Origin: Umbribacter vaginalis
GTDB taxonomy: Bacteria > Actinomycetota > Coriobacteriia > Coriobacteriales > Eggerthellaceae
Reading direction: 5' to 3'
Length of the DNA stretch: 64,000 bases
Assembly (NCBI GenBank): GCA_001552935.1
Contig: KQ959676.1
Location: 36,323 to 100,322 of the forward strand
In this document: piece by piece, positions 1 to 8,757 of the stretch
Position numbering within the stretch: position 1 is the first letter of the stretch
Layout: each line of letters opens with the position of its first letter
Translations under genes and position numbers: made by a program
Notes under the pieces: generated by a model
Database searches by the model: none
What the model was told of the DNA's origin: nothing
The model's input: only the letters and a program-made list of their open reading frames with translations

Positions 1-179
1 AAAACGCCAAACGCTAAACCTGTTCCCAGTGATGCAAGCGCGTATGACGCTATACGCATGCCATCTTCGCTTTGTGAAAGCAGCGCAAATATAAGTGTCA
101 TCATGGTAAAAATGAAACATCCAATACCAATTCCCGTGCATATATCTTGAGTCATCTGTTTTATGGTTATATTCATCAT
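1..179 (-). CDS. DUF3021-like membrane protein, 5' part only (runs off the left edge)
   Basis: Only the first 60 or so residues are inside the window. They show a short polar start, then a hydrophobic stretch (about residues 16-34, GIGIGCFIFTMMTLIF), a polar loop, and the beginning of a second membrane segment. A Shine-Dalgarno AAGGAG lies just upstream of two adjacent ATG codons (179 and 176); the second has the better spacing. It starts 29 bp after the LytTR regulator gene on the same strand. LytTR regulator followed by a DUF3021 four-helix membrane protein is a known pairing, in which the membrane partner is thought to restrain the regulator. The family call is inferred from this context plus the hydrophobicity pattern. 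Confidence 0.6.
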   Translation of the reverse strand, partial: MMNITIKQMTQDICTGIGIGCFIFTMMTLIFALLSQSEDGMRIASYALASLGTGLAFGV

Positions 180-208
180 AAACTCCTTTATTGCCATGTA
201 AATAATCT

Positions 209-778
209 TTACATTCCTAAGCGTTTCTTAAATGATGCAACGCAGCGCCTGCTTATCCACTCCACCATTGAGTTATCAAGGCGCACGCTTAACGAGCCAC
301 TGAAACCAGGCTCTATGCGCGCAATATGATTAAGGTTCACAAGCGCCGATTTCGAAATACGCACCAGTGAAGAAAACGCATTCGACTCAAAGTCCATCAA
401 GCGTTTGTACGACACGCATGTTCCCTTGGTAGTGTACAAAACCACCGATCCGTGCTCCATGCGAACAAGTACAATGTGCTCTTCGCGCAACACGATAATG
501 GCGCCATCTTTGTGGCCGTAGAAATAATCGGGCTGCAAAGGCACCTCTGAACAGGCGCTATGAGCGTTCTTCTGGCTTGAGGCTGCGGCGGGCTTGTGTT
601 CGGTGCCGCCCACGCTGCCTTGCGCTACCTGCACCGTAGCCATGCGATGGTCGTCTGCACACTGCCCGCACGATTGCAAGTCGAACGCATACGCTTTAAT
701 CGCGGGTGTAAGTTCATGCACGTAAAATTCAACTGACTCTTCCTGTGTATCAGGCACTATATTAAGAGTCACCTTCAT
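209..778 (-). CDS. LytTR-family DNA-binding transcriptional regulator
   Basis: A 189-residue protein without a receiver domain. The C-terminal ~100 residues match a LytTR DNA-binding domain: beta strands such as IIVLREEHIVLVRMEHG, the conserved SALVNLNHIARIEP region, and a terminal SRRCVASFKKRLG that resembles the usual R-R-y...k..L ending. The first ~90 residues look like a short sensory or linker part. Residues 37-66 are Ala/Ser/His-rich and probably disordered. The gene precedes a DUF3021-like membrane protein by 29 bp, so the two are likely one operon and a one-component regulatory pair. Its targets cannot be read from the window. LytTR regulators commonly autoregulate, but I saw no clear paired LytTR half-sites upstream. 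Confidence 0.82.
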   Translation of the reverse strand: MKVTLNIVPDTQEESVEFYVHELTPAIKAYAFDLQSCGQCADDHRMATVQVAQGSVGGTEHKPAAASSQKNAHSACSEVPLQPDYFYGHKDGAIIVLREEHIVLVRMEHGSVVLYTTKGTCVSYKRLMDFESNAFSSLVRISKSALVNLNHIARIEPGFSGSLSVRLDNSMVEWISRRCVASFKKRLGM

Positions 779-939
779 ATGCCGTTCCTTTCAATTCTAT
801 ACTGCGCGACACAATGGTAATTGCAATTACAGCTATACCTTATCAAAGAAGCGCGAACGTGTCTTGCGTTGAAGCGTATGCGGTTGGATTGGGCGCATAA
901 CAGGAAAAACGGAGCTCTCAGCGTACAAAAACATGCGCG

Positions 940-2094
940 CTAACCGCGAGGATGCGCCTTGTGCTGCACCGCTTTCAGATGCTCAAACGACAAGTGCGTA
1001 TAAATTTGCGTGGTAGATAATGACGCGTGACCAAGCATTTCTTGAACGCTGCGCAAGTCGGCACCACCCTCAAGTAAATCAGACGCAAAGGTATGGCGCA
1101 TATCGTGGGGCGTGGTGTGCTCTTGCACACCCGCATTGCGCACAGAACGCGCAAAAATATTGCGAATTTGGTCGGTGCTGATATGAGACCCCGAAGCAGT
1201 AACAAACACATAGGGTGCATGATGCTGCTGAAGAAGAACGGGGCGCGCGCTGTCGAGGTAGATTTCGAGCACCTTGATACAAGTGTCGTGAAGTGGCACA
1301 ATGCGCTCCTTATTGCCTTTACCCCACAAGCGCACGCAGCGCTCACGCAAATCGAGCTGCGAAAGCTTTAACAGCGACACTTCCGAAATACGCGCTCCGC
1401 AGGCGTACATGAATTCCAGCAGCGCGCGATTACGCAGCTCAAGAGCTTCTTTATAAGGGCGCCGTACAGTGGATAGTTTGGGAACAGGAACAGGTGCTGG
1501 CGCAAGCGTACCCTCTGAAGCTGCGGCATGTGCGCTCGTGAACAGATCAGATGAAGCAGCGTTGTTCATGGTGCTTGTGCCATCCAACAGCCGATCAAGC
1601 TGCTGATGTTTCAAGGTGTGCGGCAAATGGCGCGCAATTTTCGGCGCGCGCAAGCTAAGCGTTGGGTCTAGTGCGCAGCGCTTCTCATCGCACAACCACG
1701 CATAAAAACCTCGCAAGGTACTAAGAAGCCTGTTTAAACTAGCATGGCTTATGCCATCGCTCGTGCGCTGTGCCAGAAATGCGCGCACATCAAAGCGCGA
1801 GACGCGCGCAATATCCCAGCTGTTCTGATTGCAAAACCGTGCAAACAGCGACAAATCACTCGCATACGAACGCAAGCTGGCTTTGCTGTACAAGCCGCGC
1901 TTCGTTTGGTTGAGAATATACCTATCGATCAAGGCATTATTTGCTTTTGAACAGGAGTTTTGTTCCTCTGTAGAAGAACACGCGTCAGCACACGTCTCCT
2001 CTGTAGAAGAACGCTCTTCAGCACGCATGTCTGTTGCGCCAAACCGCTCAGGCGTTTTAAGTCGCGTGGCGTTATGTTCGCTATTACTTGCCAT
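940..2094 (-). CDS. xerC: Tyrosine recombinase XerC/XerD family
   Basis: Tyrosine site-specific recombinase, probably the chromosome-dimer resolution enzyme. After a ~50-residue Ser/Glu/Thr-rich N-terminal extension comes the SAM-like core-binding domain (ALIDRYILNQTK onward), then the catalytic domain: Arg I in YACGARISEVSLL, the beta-hairpin Lys in GKGNKERIVPL, the HDMRHTFASDLL His-x-x-Arg box, LGHASLSTTQIYTH with the second His, and the nucleophilic Tyr. At 384 residues it is longer than the usual ~300. The excess is the N-terminal extension and an Ala/Pro/Ser-rich insert (about residues 168-210) just before the ELRNRALLEFMYACGAR helix. The start ATG overlaps the trmFO stop by 11 bp. The trmFO-xerC order is seen in Gram-positives and supports a housekeeping Xer rather than a phage integrase. 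Confidence 0.9.
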   Translation of the reverse strand: MASNSEHNATRLKTPERFGATDMRAEERSSTEETCADACSSTEEQNSCSKANNALIDRYILNQTKRGLYSKASLRSYASDLSLFARFCNQNSWDIARVSRFDVRAFLAQRTSDGISHASLNRLLSTLRGFYAWLCDEKRCALDPTLSLRAPKIARHLPHTLKHQQLDRLLDGTSTMNNAASSDLFTSAHAAASEGTLAPAPVPVPKLSTVRRPYKEALELRNRALLEFMYACGARISEVSLLKLSQLDLRERCVRLWGKGNKERIVPLHDTCIKVLEIYLDSARPVLLQQHHAPYVFVTASGSHISTDQIRNIFARSVRNAGVQEHTTPHDMRHTFASDLLEGGADLRSVQEMLGHASLSTTQIYTHLSFEHLKAVQHKAHPRG

Positions 2095-3637
2095 ACTCTG
2101 CTTTCAACAAGCCTAAATTCTCCAGTTCAGATGCGTAATTCTCAAGTGCACGCGACGCACGCTGCGCATAGGCAGTGTAGCGCTGCGTCTTGTTTTTGCA
2201 TGGTACATCAAGCGGTTTCATGATACCGAAATTAACATGCATCGGCTGAAAATGCTGTGGCTCGGCGTGCGTCATGTAGTGTAAAAGCGAGCCAAACACC
2301 GTTTCGTCAGGGATAACAGGCGCTCGCAAACCAGAAAGCTGCGCCGCAACCGCAAGCGCAACATGCAAGCCCGAGCGAATTGCTTCGCTATACCCTTCCG
2401 ATCCTGAAAGCTGACCTGCCACATACACCGGACACGGCAGCGTTTGTGCAAGCGATGTAAGCTGCAAGTTAGCGTTCAGCAAGCGTGGTGCACATAAAAA
2501 GGTGTTGCGGTGCATAACGCCATAACGTGAAAATTCGGCTTCAGACAGCGCAGGTATCAGCTGAAATACGCGTTTTTGCTCAGGAAACGTTAAATTCGTT
2601 TGAAAGCCAACCAAATTATAGGCGGTTTTTTCAGCATTTTCGGCACGCAACTGCACCACCGCATAAGGACGTTTCCCGGTGCGCGGATCGCGCAAACCAA
2701 CTGGCTTAAGCGCGCCAAAACGGGGTGCATCAAGGCCTTTACGTGCAATTTCTTCGATAGGCTGGCACGCTTGAAACAAGTCTTTCGTTTCAAAATCGCG
2801 CAAAATGACACGTTTCGCATGCACAAGTTCGTGAATAAAGTGCTCGTATTCTTCTTGCGAAAGCGGCGCATTCAAATACGCTGCTGGTGCGGTGGCGGTG
2901 GTGGCATCAAGCGGTGCGGGTGGTATCGCATCGGGTGCGGCATCACCTGCGGGAACGCAAGCAGCATCGCTCGCAGCACCAGGCTTAGCCTTGGGGTTGG
3001 TATCGCATGCAACAGCAGATGCAACGCAAGGCAGCGCATCGCGCAAAGCGCCAGTTGTGTGAACAGGCACAGCATCTTCGTAGCGATCCTGCAAAAACAA
3101 GCGATCGAAACGCAAGCTGCTCGTCTCAACAATAGGCGCCGCAGCATCATAAAAAGCCAGCGCATCACTGCCCGTATACGCACGTAAATCGCGCACGAGG
3201 GCATCAGTTGTAAGCGGCCCAGACGCAACAATACACGCATCACTTGCTGCTGCAAGTTCAGCAATACTGCTAACAGCATTGCGCTCGAAGTGAATATTCG
3301 GATGCTCAAGCACACGTTTGTGAACCGCAGCGCTAAAGCGAGTTCTATCAACGGCAAGTGCACCACCTGCATCAACTTTGCACGCGAGCGCGCACGCATA
3401 AAGGCGTGAGTGCAAACGCGCAAGCTCTTCTTTCAGCAAGCCAGCAGCCGAGTTTAGTTTTGTTGATTTCAGCGAATTCGAACACACCAACTCAGCGCAG
3501 GTATCCGTTTTGTGAACAGAGCTTTTGCACAAAGGACGCGCCTCACACAAGCGCACGTGCGCGCCTCGATCGGCAAGCTGCAACGCCGCTTCTGAGCCAG
3601 CTAAACCAGCTCCAATAATTGTAACGTTTTTATCCAT
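2084..3637 (-). CDS. trmFO: TrmFO, FAD/folate-dependent tRNA (uracil-54-C5)-methyltransferase
   Basis: Forms ribothymidine at position 54 of tRNAs using methylene-tetrahydrofolate and FADH2. The N-terminal FAD-binding motif GAGLAGSEAALQLADRG is intact, followed by the family signatures TDTCAELVCSNSLKS, KEELARLHS and FYDAAAPIVE. The C-terminal half carries GLRDPRTGKRPYAVVQLRAE, VGFQTNLTFPEQKRVFQLIPAL and AGQLSGSEGYSEA. Length is 517 against ~435-450 for the family. The difference is an Ala/Pro/Asp-rich low-complexity insert at about residues 188-252, where other TrmFO proteins have a short loop before the N.P.....EEYE segment. It lies 9 bp after the dprA stop and overlaps xerC, so it sits in the middle of a long minus-strand operon. 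Confidence 0.95.
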   Translation of the reverse strand: MDKNVTIIGAGLAGSEAALQLADRGAHVRLCEARPLCKSSVHKTDTCAELVCSNSLKSTKLNSAAGLLKEELARLHSRLYACALACKVDAGGALAVDRTRFSAAVHKRVLEHPNIHFERNAVSSIAELAAASDACIVASGPLTTDALVRDLRAYTGSDALAFYDAAAPIVETSSLRFDRLFLQDRYEDAVPVHTTGALRDALPCVASAVACDTNPKAKPGAASDAACVPAGDAAPDAIPPAPLDATTATAPAAYLNAPLSQEEYEHFIHELVHAKRVILRDFETKDLFQACQPIEEIARKGLDAPRFGALKPVGLRDPRTGKRPYAVVQLRAENAEKTAYNLVGFQTNLTFPEQKRVFQLIPALSEAEFSRYGVMHRNTFLCAPRLLNANLQLTSLAQTLPCPVYVAGQLSGSEGYSEAIRSGLHVALAVAAQLSGLRAPVIPDETVFGSLLHYMTHAEPQHFQPMHVNFGIMKPLDVPCKNKTQRYTAYAQRASRALENYASELENLGLLKAEYGK

Positions 3638-3646
3638 GCATCCATT

Positions 3647-4573
3647 CTAACGTATTTTTGCGCTCCACCGACCATCAGGAAGCCGCTCAATCTCTCCGTT
3701 TAACTCAGCGCTTACCAAAATTTCCATCAACATCGTATAAGAAAATGTAGCGCTTACGTGGCTTTGTGCATAAGCGAGTAATTCATCATCTGTTGCGGAA
3801 CGGGCACAAATAGCTGTAATTACAGGATGCTGCGGCGGGGCATTTTCAACACTCTCCTTGCTCACAAGCGCATCCGCACAATCAATAAACGGGTATGCTG
3901 ATTGCAGCGCATCGGTAAAGCTTTGCGTATCAATAATAGGATACGCGCCTTGGTACAACAAATAATTGGTGCCTTTCGAAAACGCTGACGTAATAGCTCC
4001 CGGAACAACCATCACGCATTTCCCCATGTTAAGCGCATCGTCTGCCGTTGAAAGCGTGCCTGATGGCATCCCTGCTTCAGCAATTAAAAGCGCTTTTGAT
4101 AGTGCTGCAATAAGACGATTGCGTTTGCGAAACATATACGGCTTTGGAATTGTGTTTGGTTGATTTTCGCTGATAAGAAGCCCTTTATTGTCAATAATGT
4201 CCTGAAACAGCTGAACGTGACGCGCAGGATACACATGCTCAAAACCTCCCCCCAATACGCAGATCGTAGCACAACGAGCTTTTAAGGCGGCTTTATGCGC
4301 GCAGCTATCGCAGCCATACGCACCTCCTGATACGACGATTAAATTATACTTACACGCTTGCGCTGCAAACAATTCAGTCACCGAAAGTCCGTACGGGCTT
4401 GCCTTACGCGCACCAATAATCGCAAAACAGCGCGCACGGACATCAGCACTCAAAAGCGAAGTATCACCCATACAATACAAGCATTTTGGTGGCGATACTA
4501 CCTGATGAAACTCTAACGGATAGCGCGCATCGTTTGCATAAATGCATTCATAGGCTCCTTGTAAAGCAGTCAT
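3647..4573 (-). CDS. dprA: DprA/Smf DNA-processing protein
   Basis: Loads RecA onto single-stranded DNA taken up in transformation. The Rossmann-like DprA core is clear: FAIIGARKASPYG, LIVVSGGAYGCDSCAHKAAL (the SGxAxGiD motif), ICVLGGGFEHVYPA, ISENQPNTIPKPYMFRKRNRLIAALS, and VPGAITSAFSKGTNYLL. The C-terminal ~70 residues (ATDDELLAYAQSHVSATFSYTMLMEILVSAELNGEIERLPDGRW) form a small winged-helix-like domain that ends many DprA proteins. The 308-residue length is normal. The SGGAYG motif replaces the more common SG(L/M)A(R/L)G. It has an AAGGGGGG ribosome site overlapping the end of comM and is cotranscribed with comM and trmFO. Confidence 0.94.
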   Translation of the reverse strand: MTALQGAYECIYANDARYPLEFHQVVSPPKCLYCMGDTSLLSADVRARCFAIIGARKASPYGLSVTELFAAQACKYNLIVVSGGAYGCDSCAHKAALKARCATICVLGGGFEHVYPARHVQLFQDIIDNKGLLISENQPNTIPKPYMFRKRNRLIAALSKALLIAEAGMPSGTLSTADDALNMGKCVMVVPGAITSAFSKGTNYLLYQGAYPIIDTQSFTDALQSAYPFIDCADALVSKESVENAPPQHPVITAICARSATDDELLAYAQSHVSATFSYTMLMEILVSAELNGEIERLPDGRWSAKIR

Positions 4574-4587
4574 GATTGCCCCCCTTA

Positions 4588-6090
4588 TCAGCGCGCGGGT
4601 GTGTTGTCGGTGCGCGTTCGATAGCTAAACGCTTCAAGAATGTGCTGTTTGCTTACCTGCGCTTGCTCTTCAAGATCGGCAATCGTGCGTGCAACCGATA
4701 AAATGGACACCATTCCCCTGCCGCTTAACTGGGCTTTTTCTGACATCGCCGTAAAAAACTGCATGTCGTTTTCCGACAAGTTGCACTGCTGCAAGCACGC
4801 ACTTATGCAGCGGCGCACCAGGGGCTTGCGCTTTTGTGCGAAGGCACGCGCACGCAACACAGCAGCACGCAAATCGTGTGATGACTGCGCCCGCGCTGTT
4901 TCCATAATTTCAGTTGATGTGATGCGCGAAACCTCTATTCGCATGTCAAACCTATCAAAAAGCGGACCGCCAATTTTGTTTTGGTAGTTAACAATTTGCG
5001 TTTGAGAACATTTACACGAATAATGCGTGTCGCCGTAGTATCCGCACGGGCACGGGTTAAGCGCCGCAATCAGCGAAAAACGCGCCGGGAACGCAATCAC
5101 TCGGCCTGCGCGCGCAATGCGCACTTCCCCATTTTCAAGCGGCGTGCGCAAACTTTGCAGCACTGAGCTTTTGAACTCCGCAAGCTCATCGAGAAATAAC
5201 ACTCCATTGTGTGCAAGTGAAATCTCACCAGGAACAATGGGTGTACCTCCTCCTAAAAGTCCTGCTTGTGTTATAGAATGGTGTGGACTGCGAAACGGTC
5301 GGTACCCAGCAAAAATACTGCTACATGAAAGCCCACGGATCGAGTGAATGACCGCCGTTTGAATTTTTTCGTCTGCGGAAAGTTCGGGTAATATGGAAGG
5401 TAAGCGCGATGCGAGCATTGATTTCCCTGATCCAGGAGGACCAATCATCAGCAAACCATGCCGTCCCGCTGCCGCAATTTGCAACGCACGCTTAGCACGC
5501 GTGTTGCCAACAATATCAGCAAAATCAAGCGTAGCTGGCTTTGCTGTGGAACACGGAGCAGTCAACTTATTCACGCAATGCGTTTCAAGATGCTCAATAT
5601 CACGCAGCGTTTCTAAGCACCCAATCGACAAATTCTGCAGTTCGCCCAGCTGATCATTTAAAGGTCCACATACCAGTGCATACTTAAGACGCAATGCTGT
5701 AAGCGCACACGGCAAAATGCTTTGCGCGCAGCGAACGCGCCCATCAAGGGAAAGCTCGCCAACAAACAGGCGATTATGCGCACAGCGCGGATCAACTTGC
5801 CGCGTTGCAATGAGAATACCCAGTGATATAGCTACGTCAAATGCTGTTCCCGATTTTTTAAGCGAGCTGGGAGCCAAATTTACCACAATGCGACACATAG
5901 GCATCGTATAGCCTTGCGCTTTTATAGCGCTGCGTATACGTTCGCGTGACTCCTGAACAGCAGTATCTGCCAAACCAACAATCAAAAAACTGGGCATTCC
6001 TGCACTTACAAGAACTTCTACATCAACGCACACGGCATCAATGCCATCAAGTGCCGCACTGGTAATTCTACATTGACCCGTAAACGACAT
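4588..6090 (-). CDS. comM: ComM/YifB family Mg-chelatase-like AAA+ ATPase
   Basis: A 500-residue AAA+ protein. Proteins of this family form hexameric helicases that help branch migration during integration of transforming DNA. The N-terminal LonC-like domain (VDVEVLVSAGMPSFLIVGLADTAV...RIRSAIKAQGY; MCRIVVNLAPSSLKKSG) is followed by Walker A GPPGSGKSMLASRLP, Walker B NGVLFLDELAEF, the Mg-chelatase signature RSPHHSITQAGLLGGG, a cysteine cluster NPCPCGYYGD..YSCKCS, the FDRFDMRIEV arginine-finger region and a C-terminal helical lid. It follows yraN by 6 bp and precedes dprA by 14 bp. The yraN-comM-dprA order is common in bacteria. Confidence 0.94.
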   Translation of the reverse strand: MSFTGQCRITSAALDGIDAVCVDVEVLVSAGMPSFLIVGLADTAVQESRERIRSAIKAQGYTMPMCRIVVNLAPSSLKKSGTAFDVAISLGILIATRQVDPRCAHNRLFVGELSLDGRVRCAQSILPCALTALRLKYALVCGPLNDQLGELQNLSIGCLETLRDIEHLETHCVNKLTAPCSTAKPATLDFADIVGNTRAKRALQIAAAGRHGLLMIGPPGSGKSMLASRLPSILPELSADEKIQTAVIHSIRGLSCSSIFAGYRPFRSPHHSITQAGLLGGGTPIVPGEISLAHNGVLFLDELAEFKSSVLQSLRTPLENGEVRIARAGRVIAFPARFSLIAALNPCPCGYYGDTHYSCKCSQTQIVNYQNKIGGPLFDRFDMRIEVSRITSTEIMETARAQSSHDLRAAVLRARAFAQKRKPLVRRCISACLQQCNLSENDMQFFTAMSEKAQLSGRGMVSILSVARTIADLEEQAQVSKQHILEAFSYRTRTDNTPAR

Positions 6091-6096
6091 ACGACA

Positions 6097-6564
6097 TCAC
6101 AAGTCTTTAGTGCTTGCAAACGCATTGATATGATGACGCAACAAGGCACGATGCGTATCAGCGAACAAAATTGAAATGACATCGAAGCGTAACGGACATT
6201 CTTGCTGCTCATACGTTGAAATATAACTCAGTGCAATCTTTTCGTATCGTGCACGTTTTTTCTTATCAACAGCCTCACTAGGCAAACCACACGTAACATC
6301 ACTACGTGTTTTCACTTCAACAAATACAAGCGTGTCTTCATCGCGCGCAATAATATCTGCTTCTCCCGCAAAACAATGCCAATTGCGCTCGAGAATTTCA
6401 TACCCACATCGCTCCAGATAATGAAGTGCCGCTTGCTCACCTCGAATGCCAAGTTCATGAGCGCTTTCAGGAAGAGGATCTTGCACTTTAAGCACGCAAT
6501 CGAGCGCATCAAATGTATCAGGAGTGGAAAGCGTTTGGGGTGTGAATGTTTTGGTACAAGTCAT
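6097..6564 (-). CDS. YraN/UPF0102 family nuclease-like protein
   Basis: A 155-residue protein with the PD-(D/E)xK-type core of the UPF0102 family: LGIRGEQAALHYLERCGYEILERNWHC, then GEADIIARDEDTLVFVEVKTRS, with the Glu/Asp/Glu-x-Lys acidic residues expected at a nuclease site, and VDKKKRARYEKIALSYI. The first ~35 residues are an extra, poorly conserved extension. The start ATG has a strong AAAGGAG ribosome site at 6 nt spacing. The gene is first in a tight run with comM and dprA. The family's physiological role is not firmly established; linkage to DNA-processing genes is the only hint. Confidence 0.88.
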   Translation of the reverse strand: MTCTKTFTPQTLSTPDTFDALDCVLKVQDPLPESAHELGIRGEQAALHYLERCGYEILERNWHCFAGEADIIARDEDTLVFVEVKTRSDVTCGLPSEAVDKKKRARYEKIALSYISTYEQQECPLRFDVISILFADTHRALLRHHINAFASTKDL

Positions 6565-6879
6565 AGCAATCTCCTTTCATTACGAAAAAAGACTACATCA
6601 GCAAAACTGGTAAAAAGACGCGAAAAAGACGCCAATAACACGCGAATAATACGGCATAAAAACACGAACAATACGACAATAACACAGCTCAAAGACGGCG
6701 CAAATGAGCAGCACGGCAAGCAGCCATCAACGGCACAAACGGAGCAACACGGCAAGCAGCCATCAACGGCGCAAACGGAGCAAAACGATGTGCAAGCGCA
6801 CAATGTCGCTCACGATGCAATGCACTGAACAACCGCATAACACCGCAAACGGAGCATACGCAGCAAAACCTCTGCGTTC
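6565..6879. repeat. Intergenic minisatellite between rnhB and yraN
   Basis: The 315-bp gap holds no convincing gene. It is made largely of repeats. Two nearly identical 36-bp units lie at 6706-6741 and 6742-6777, with a partial third copy beginning at 6778 and a further fragment (gcaaacggagca) near 6848. Upstream, 6605-6690 is a looser A-rich repeat of short blocks such as cgaataatacggc/cgaacaatacgac. The units are multiples of three, so open frames run through them, but those frames lack ribosome sites and look like artefacts of the repeat. Confidence 0.8.
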
Positions 6880-7647
6880 TTACGAAAGAAAGTTTTTGCA
6901 AAAACTCACCCGATGCAGAGGGCAGATACCATGCGTTTTAATAGCATTAATGTGCTGCTGTGAACCATAGCCTTTATGAGCATCGAAACCGTATACGGGG
7001 TATAGTTTATGCTGTTCAACCATGTAATTATCACGCGCAACTTTCGCGATTATCGACGCTGCAGCAATAGACGCGCTTTTCGTATCGCCTTTTACAACGG
7101 CACGTTCGCGCTTATCAAGATGCAGCGGCACACCGTCAAGCAAAATGCACTCAACGGGCACGTGGTGCGCATCAAAATATGCAATGACGCTGCTAAATGC
7201 GCTGCGCAAACAGTACGCCATACCATAAGTATCAATATCGTGCGCATCAACCGATTCAATATGGAATGCAAGCGCTTGCTGCTGGATGCACGCTGCAATC
7301 CGTTCTCGTTTATCAGGCGCAATTTGCTTAGAATCGTTAAGCTCAGCAATGGGTGGTGCATTTAAGTTCAATACAACACCACCAACATACATGGGACCTG
7401 CCAGCGGGCCTCTTCCCACTTCATCCATACCAAGAACGCATGAGTGAGCTCCAGCGCGTATATCGAAATCGTAGAGTGCACGCAGGCGCGCTTGTTCTTC
7501 TTGTTCGCGAAGAATCTGGCGTTTTCGCACGTCAAAAGCATGCTTAACGCCTTTACGACTATCGGATGCGTAAAGGATACGCAGCGCTTCAAGCTCACTT
7601 TGTGAAGCATGAGCAATGCGTGCTTGAATGTCGGATATAGTTTCCAC
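6880..7647 (-). CDS. rnhB: Ribonuclease HII
   Basis: Removes ribonucleotides and RNA from RNA:DNA hybrids. The RNase HII active-site motif GMDEVGRGPLAGP supplies the first Asp and Glu. A later CILLDGVPL gives the third acidic residue, and KGDTKSASIAAASIIAKVARD and the C-terminal KGYGSQQHINAI segment are typical. About 70 residues precede the catalytic domain, as in Bacillus-type RnhB. I place the start at the GTG at 7647, because it has a near-perfect AAAAGGAG at 7 nt spacing. The in-frame ATG at 7665 would start inside that ribosome site and has none of its own. It lies in the same direction as rplS upstream. Confidence 0.93.
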   Translation of the reverse strand: METISDIQARIAHASQSELEALRILYASDSRKGVKHAFDVRKRQILREQEEQARLRALYDFDIRAGAHSCVLGMDEVGRGPLAGPMYVGGVVLNLNAPPIAELNDSKQIAPDKRERIAACIQQQALAFHIESVDAHDIDTYGMAYCLRSAFSSVIAYFDAHHVPVECILLDGVPLHLDKRERAVVKGDTKSASIAAASIIAKVARDNYMVEQHKLYPVYGFDAHKGYGSQQHINAIKTHGICPLHRVSFCKNFLS

Positions 7648-7862
7648 TGACGCACTCCTTTTCATCGATGAACGTTTTTCTTCATATTACATTGTACTAA
7701 TTTCAACAGACTCACTCTCATTGCGCGCTGGTAACACACGATGAGCGCACAGTTAATGCTTTTATGCACTTTTATGCACTGCTAGGGACAACGGCACCAA
7801 CAATAATGTCTCATACAGGAAGCGATTGCCTGCACACTAATCAAGGTCAGAGAAACGCGAAC

Positions 7863-7892
7863 ATAAAAAAGCCCACACAGTGTGCGGGCTTA
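7863..7892 (-). terminator. Rho-independent terminator of rplS
   Basis: On the minus strand an inverted repeat, AAGCCCGCACA with TGTGTGGGCTT, is followed directly by a T run (TTTTTT). It lies 40 bp beyond the rplS stop codon. This fits an intrinsic terminator separating rplS from the rnhB-yraN-comM operon. Confidence 0.85.
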
Positions 7893-7931
7893 ATCAAATC
7901 AATAATGCGGCAGTACTGATAAAAGCAAATC

Positions 7932-8279
7932 TTAACGGAATGCTTTTTCCTTAATTTTTGCAGCCTTACCAATTTTGTCACGCAGATAGTACAGTTTTGC
8001 ACGACGTACATCGCCCTCGCGAACGACTTCAATTTTGTCAATTTTAGGAGAATGAACGGGGAATGTACGCTCAACACCTACCGAGAAGCTCATTTTACGT
8101 ACCGTAAAGGTTTCACGGCTCGACTGACCATGACGTCGAATAACGTCACCTTGAAATACCTGAATACGTTCACGATTACCCTCAGTAATGCGATAATGAA
8201 CTTTTACGTTATCGCCCACATGGAAATCAGGAACATCGGTCTTAAATTGTTGCTGTTCAATGGCGCGAATGATATCCAT
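7932..8279 (-). CDS. rplS: Large ribosomal subunit protein bL19
   Basis: A 115-residue protein located at the 30S-50S interface. Family signatures are clear: [68 protein letters not shown] and [20 protein letters not shown]. The length matches the family. It is followed by its own intrinsic terminator. rplS upstream of rnhB is a conserved order in many Gram-positives, where lepB often lies between the two; here lepB is missing from that position. Confidence 0.97.
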   Translation of the reverse strand: MDIIRAIEQQQFKTDVPDFHVGDNVKVHYRITEGNRERIQVFQGDVIRRHGQSSRETFTVRKMSFSVGVERTFPVHSPKIDKIEVVREGDVRRAKLYYLRDKIGKAAKIKEKAFR

Positions 8280-8388
8280 AGTATATTTCCTTCTGTATGT
8301 CTAAAACATTTATCGTGTATACTCTCTAAAACACGCATTACGATAGTATATTGCCTTGTAAGTCACGATGCAAGTACTTTTTTAGACG

Positions 8389-8757
8389 TCAAGAATTTAT
8401 GCACAAGACGCACAAAATTTCACTTGCAGCCCATGAAAATAAGATGTATGCAAGTAATCCTACCACAGCACACAACACAATAGAACGCTTAAAATATGCT
8501 GTTATTCCTACACACAATGCAGCTAAAAGCGCAACTAAAAAAGCACAGCCATCATGAGCCTGAAAATACGGAGACGTCACATCGTTTACCACCAATGCTG
8601 CAAACGCAGCAGGAGGAATAAGCGATAACATACGTGCAGCTATACGTGGTATTTTACGACCTTTCAGCAACATAAGCGGCAGAATACGTGAAGCCGCCAT
8701 CGCCGCAACTAAACATACGAGCAAAATAAAAAACTCACTCCAGCTTATTGTATGCAT
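8389..8757 (-). CDS. azlD: AzlD-type small subunit of branched-chain amino-acid exporter
   Basis: About 122 residues with four hydrophobic segments: SWSEFFILLVCLVAAMAA, MLSLIPPAAFAALVVND, CAFLVALLAALCVGITAYF and SIVLCAVVGLLAYILF. The AASRILPLMLLKGRKIP stretch between helices 1 and 2 is the AzlD signature (..tr.lP...l..r.lp). I choose the ATG at 8757, which overlaps the azlC stop as TAATG and implies translational coupling. A longer open frame reaching into azlC is not needed. It works with AzlC as the small membrane subunit of an amino-acid efflux pair. Confidence 0.88.
   Translation of the reverse strand: MHTISWSEFFILLVCLVAAMAASRILPLMLLKGRKIPRIAARMLSLIPPAAFAALVVNDVTSPYFQAHDGCAFLVALLAALCVGITAYFKRSIVLCAVVGLLAYILFSWAASEILCVLCINS

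Noticed and set aside
940-2094. Phage integrase
   Set aside because: Gene order with trmFO and full core-binding domain point to a housekeeping Xer protein; no phage genes nearby.
6376-6828. Plus-strand frame of 150 residues over yraN and the minisatellite
   Set aside because: Half is antisense to yraN and the rest is repeat translation; no ribosome site.
6600-6870. CRISPR-like spacing of repeats
   Set aside because: The units are head-to-tail without spacers; no cas genes are in the window.
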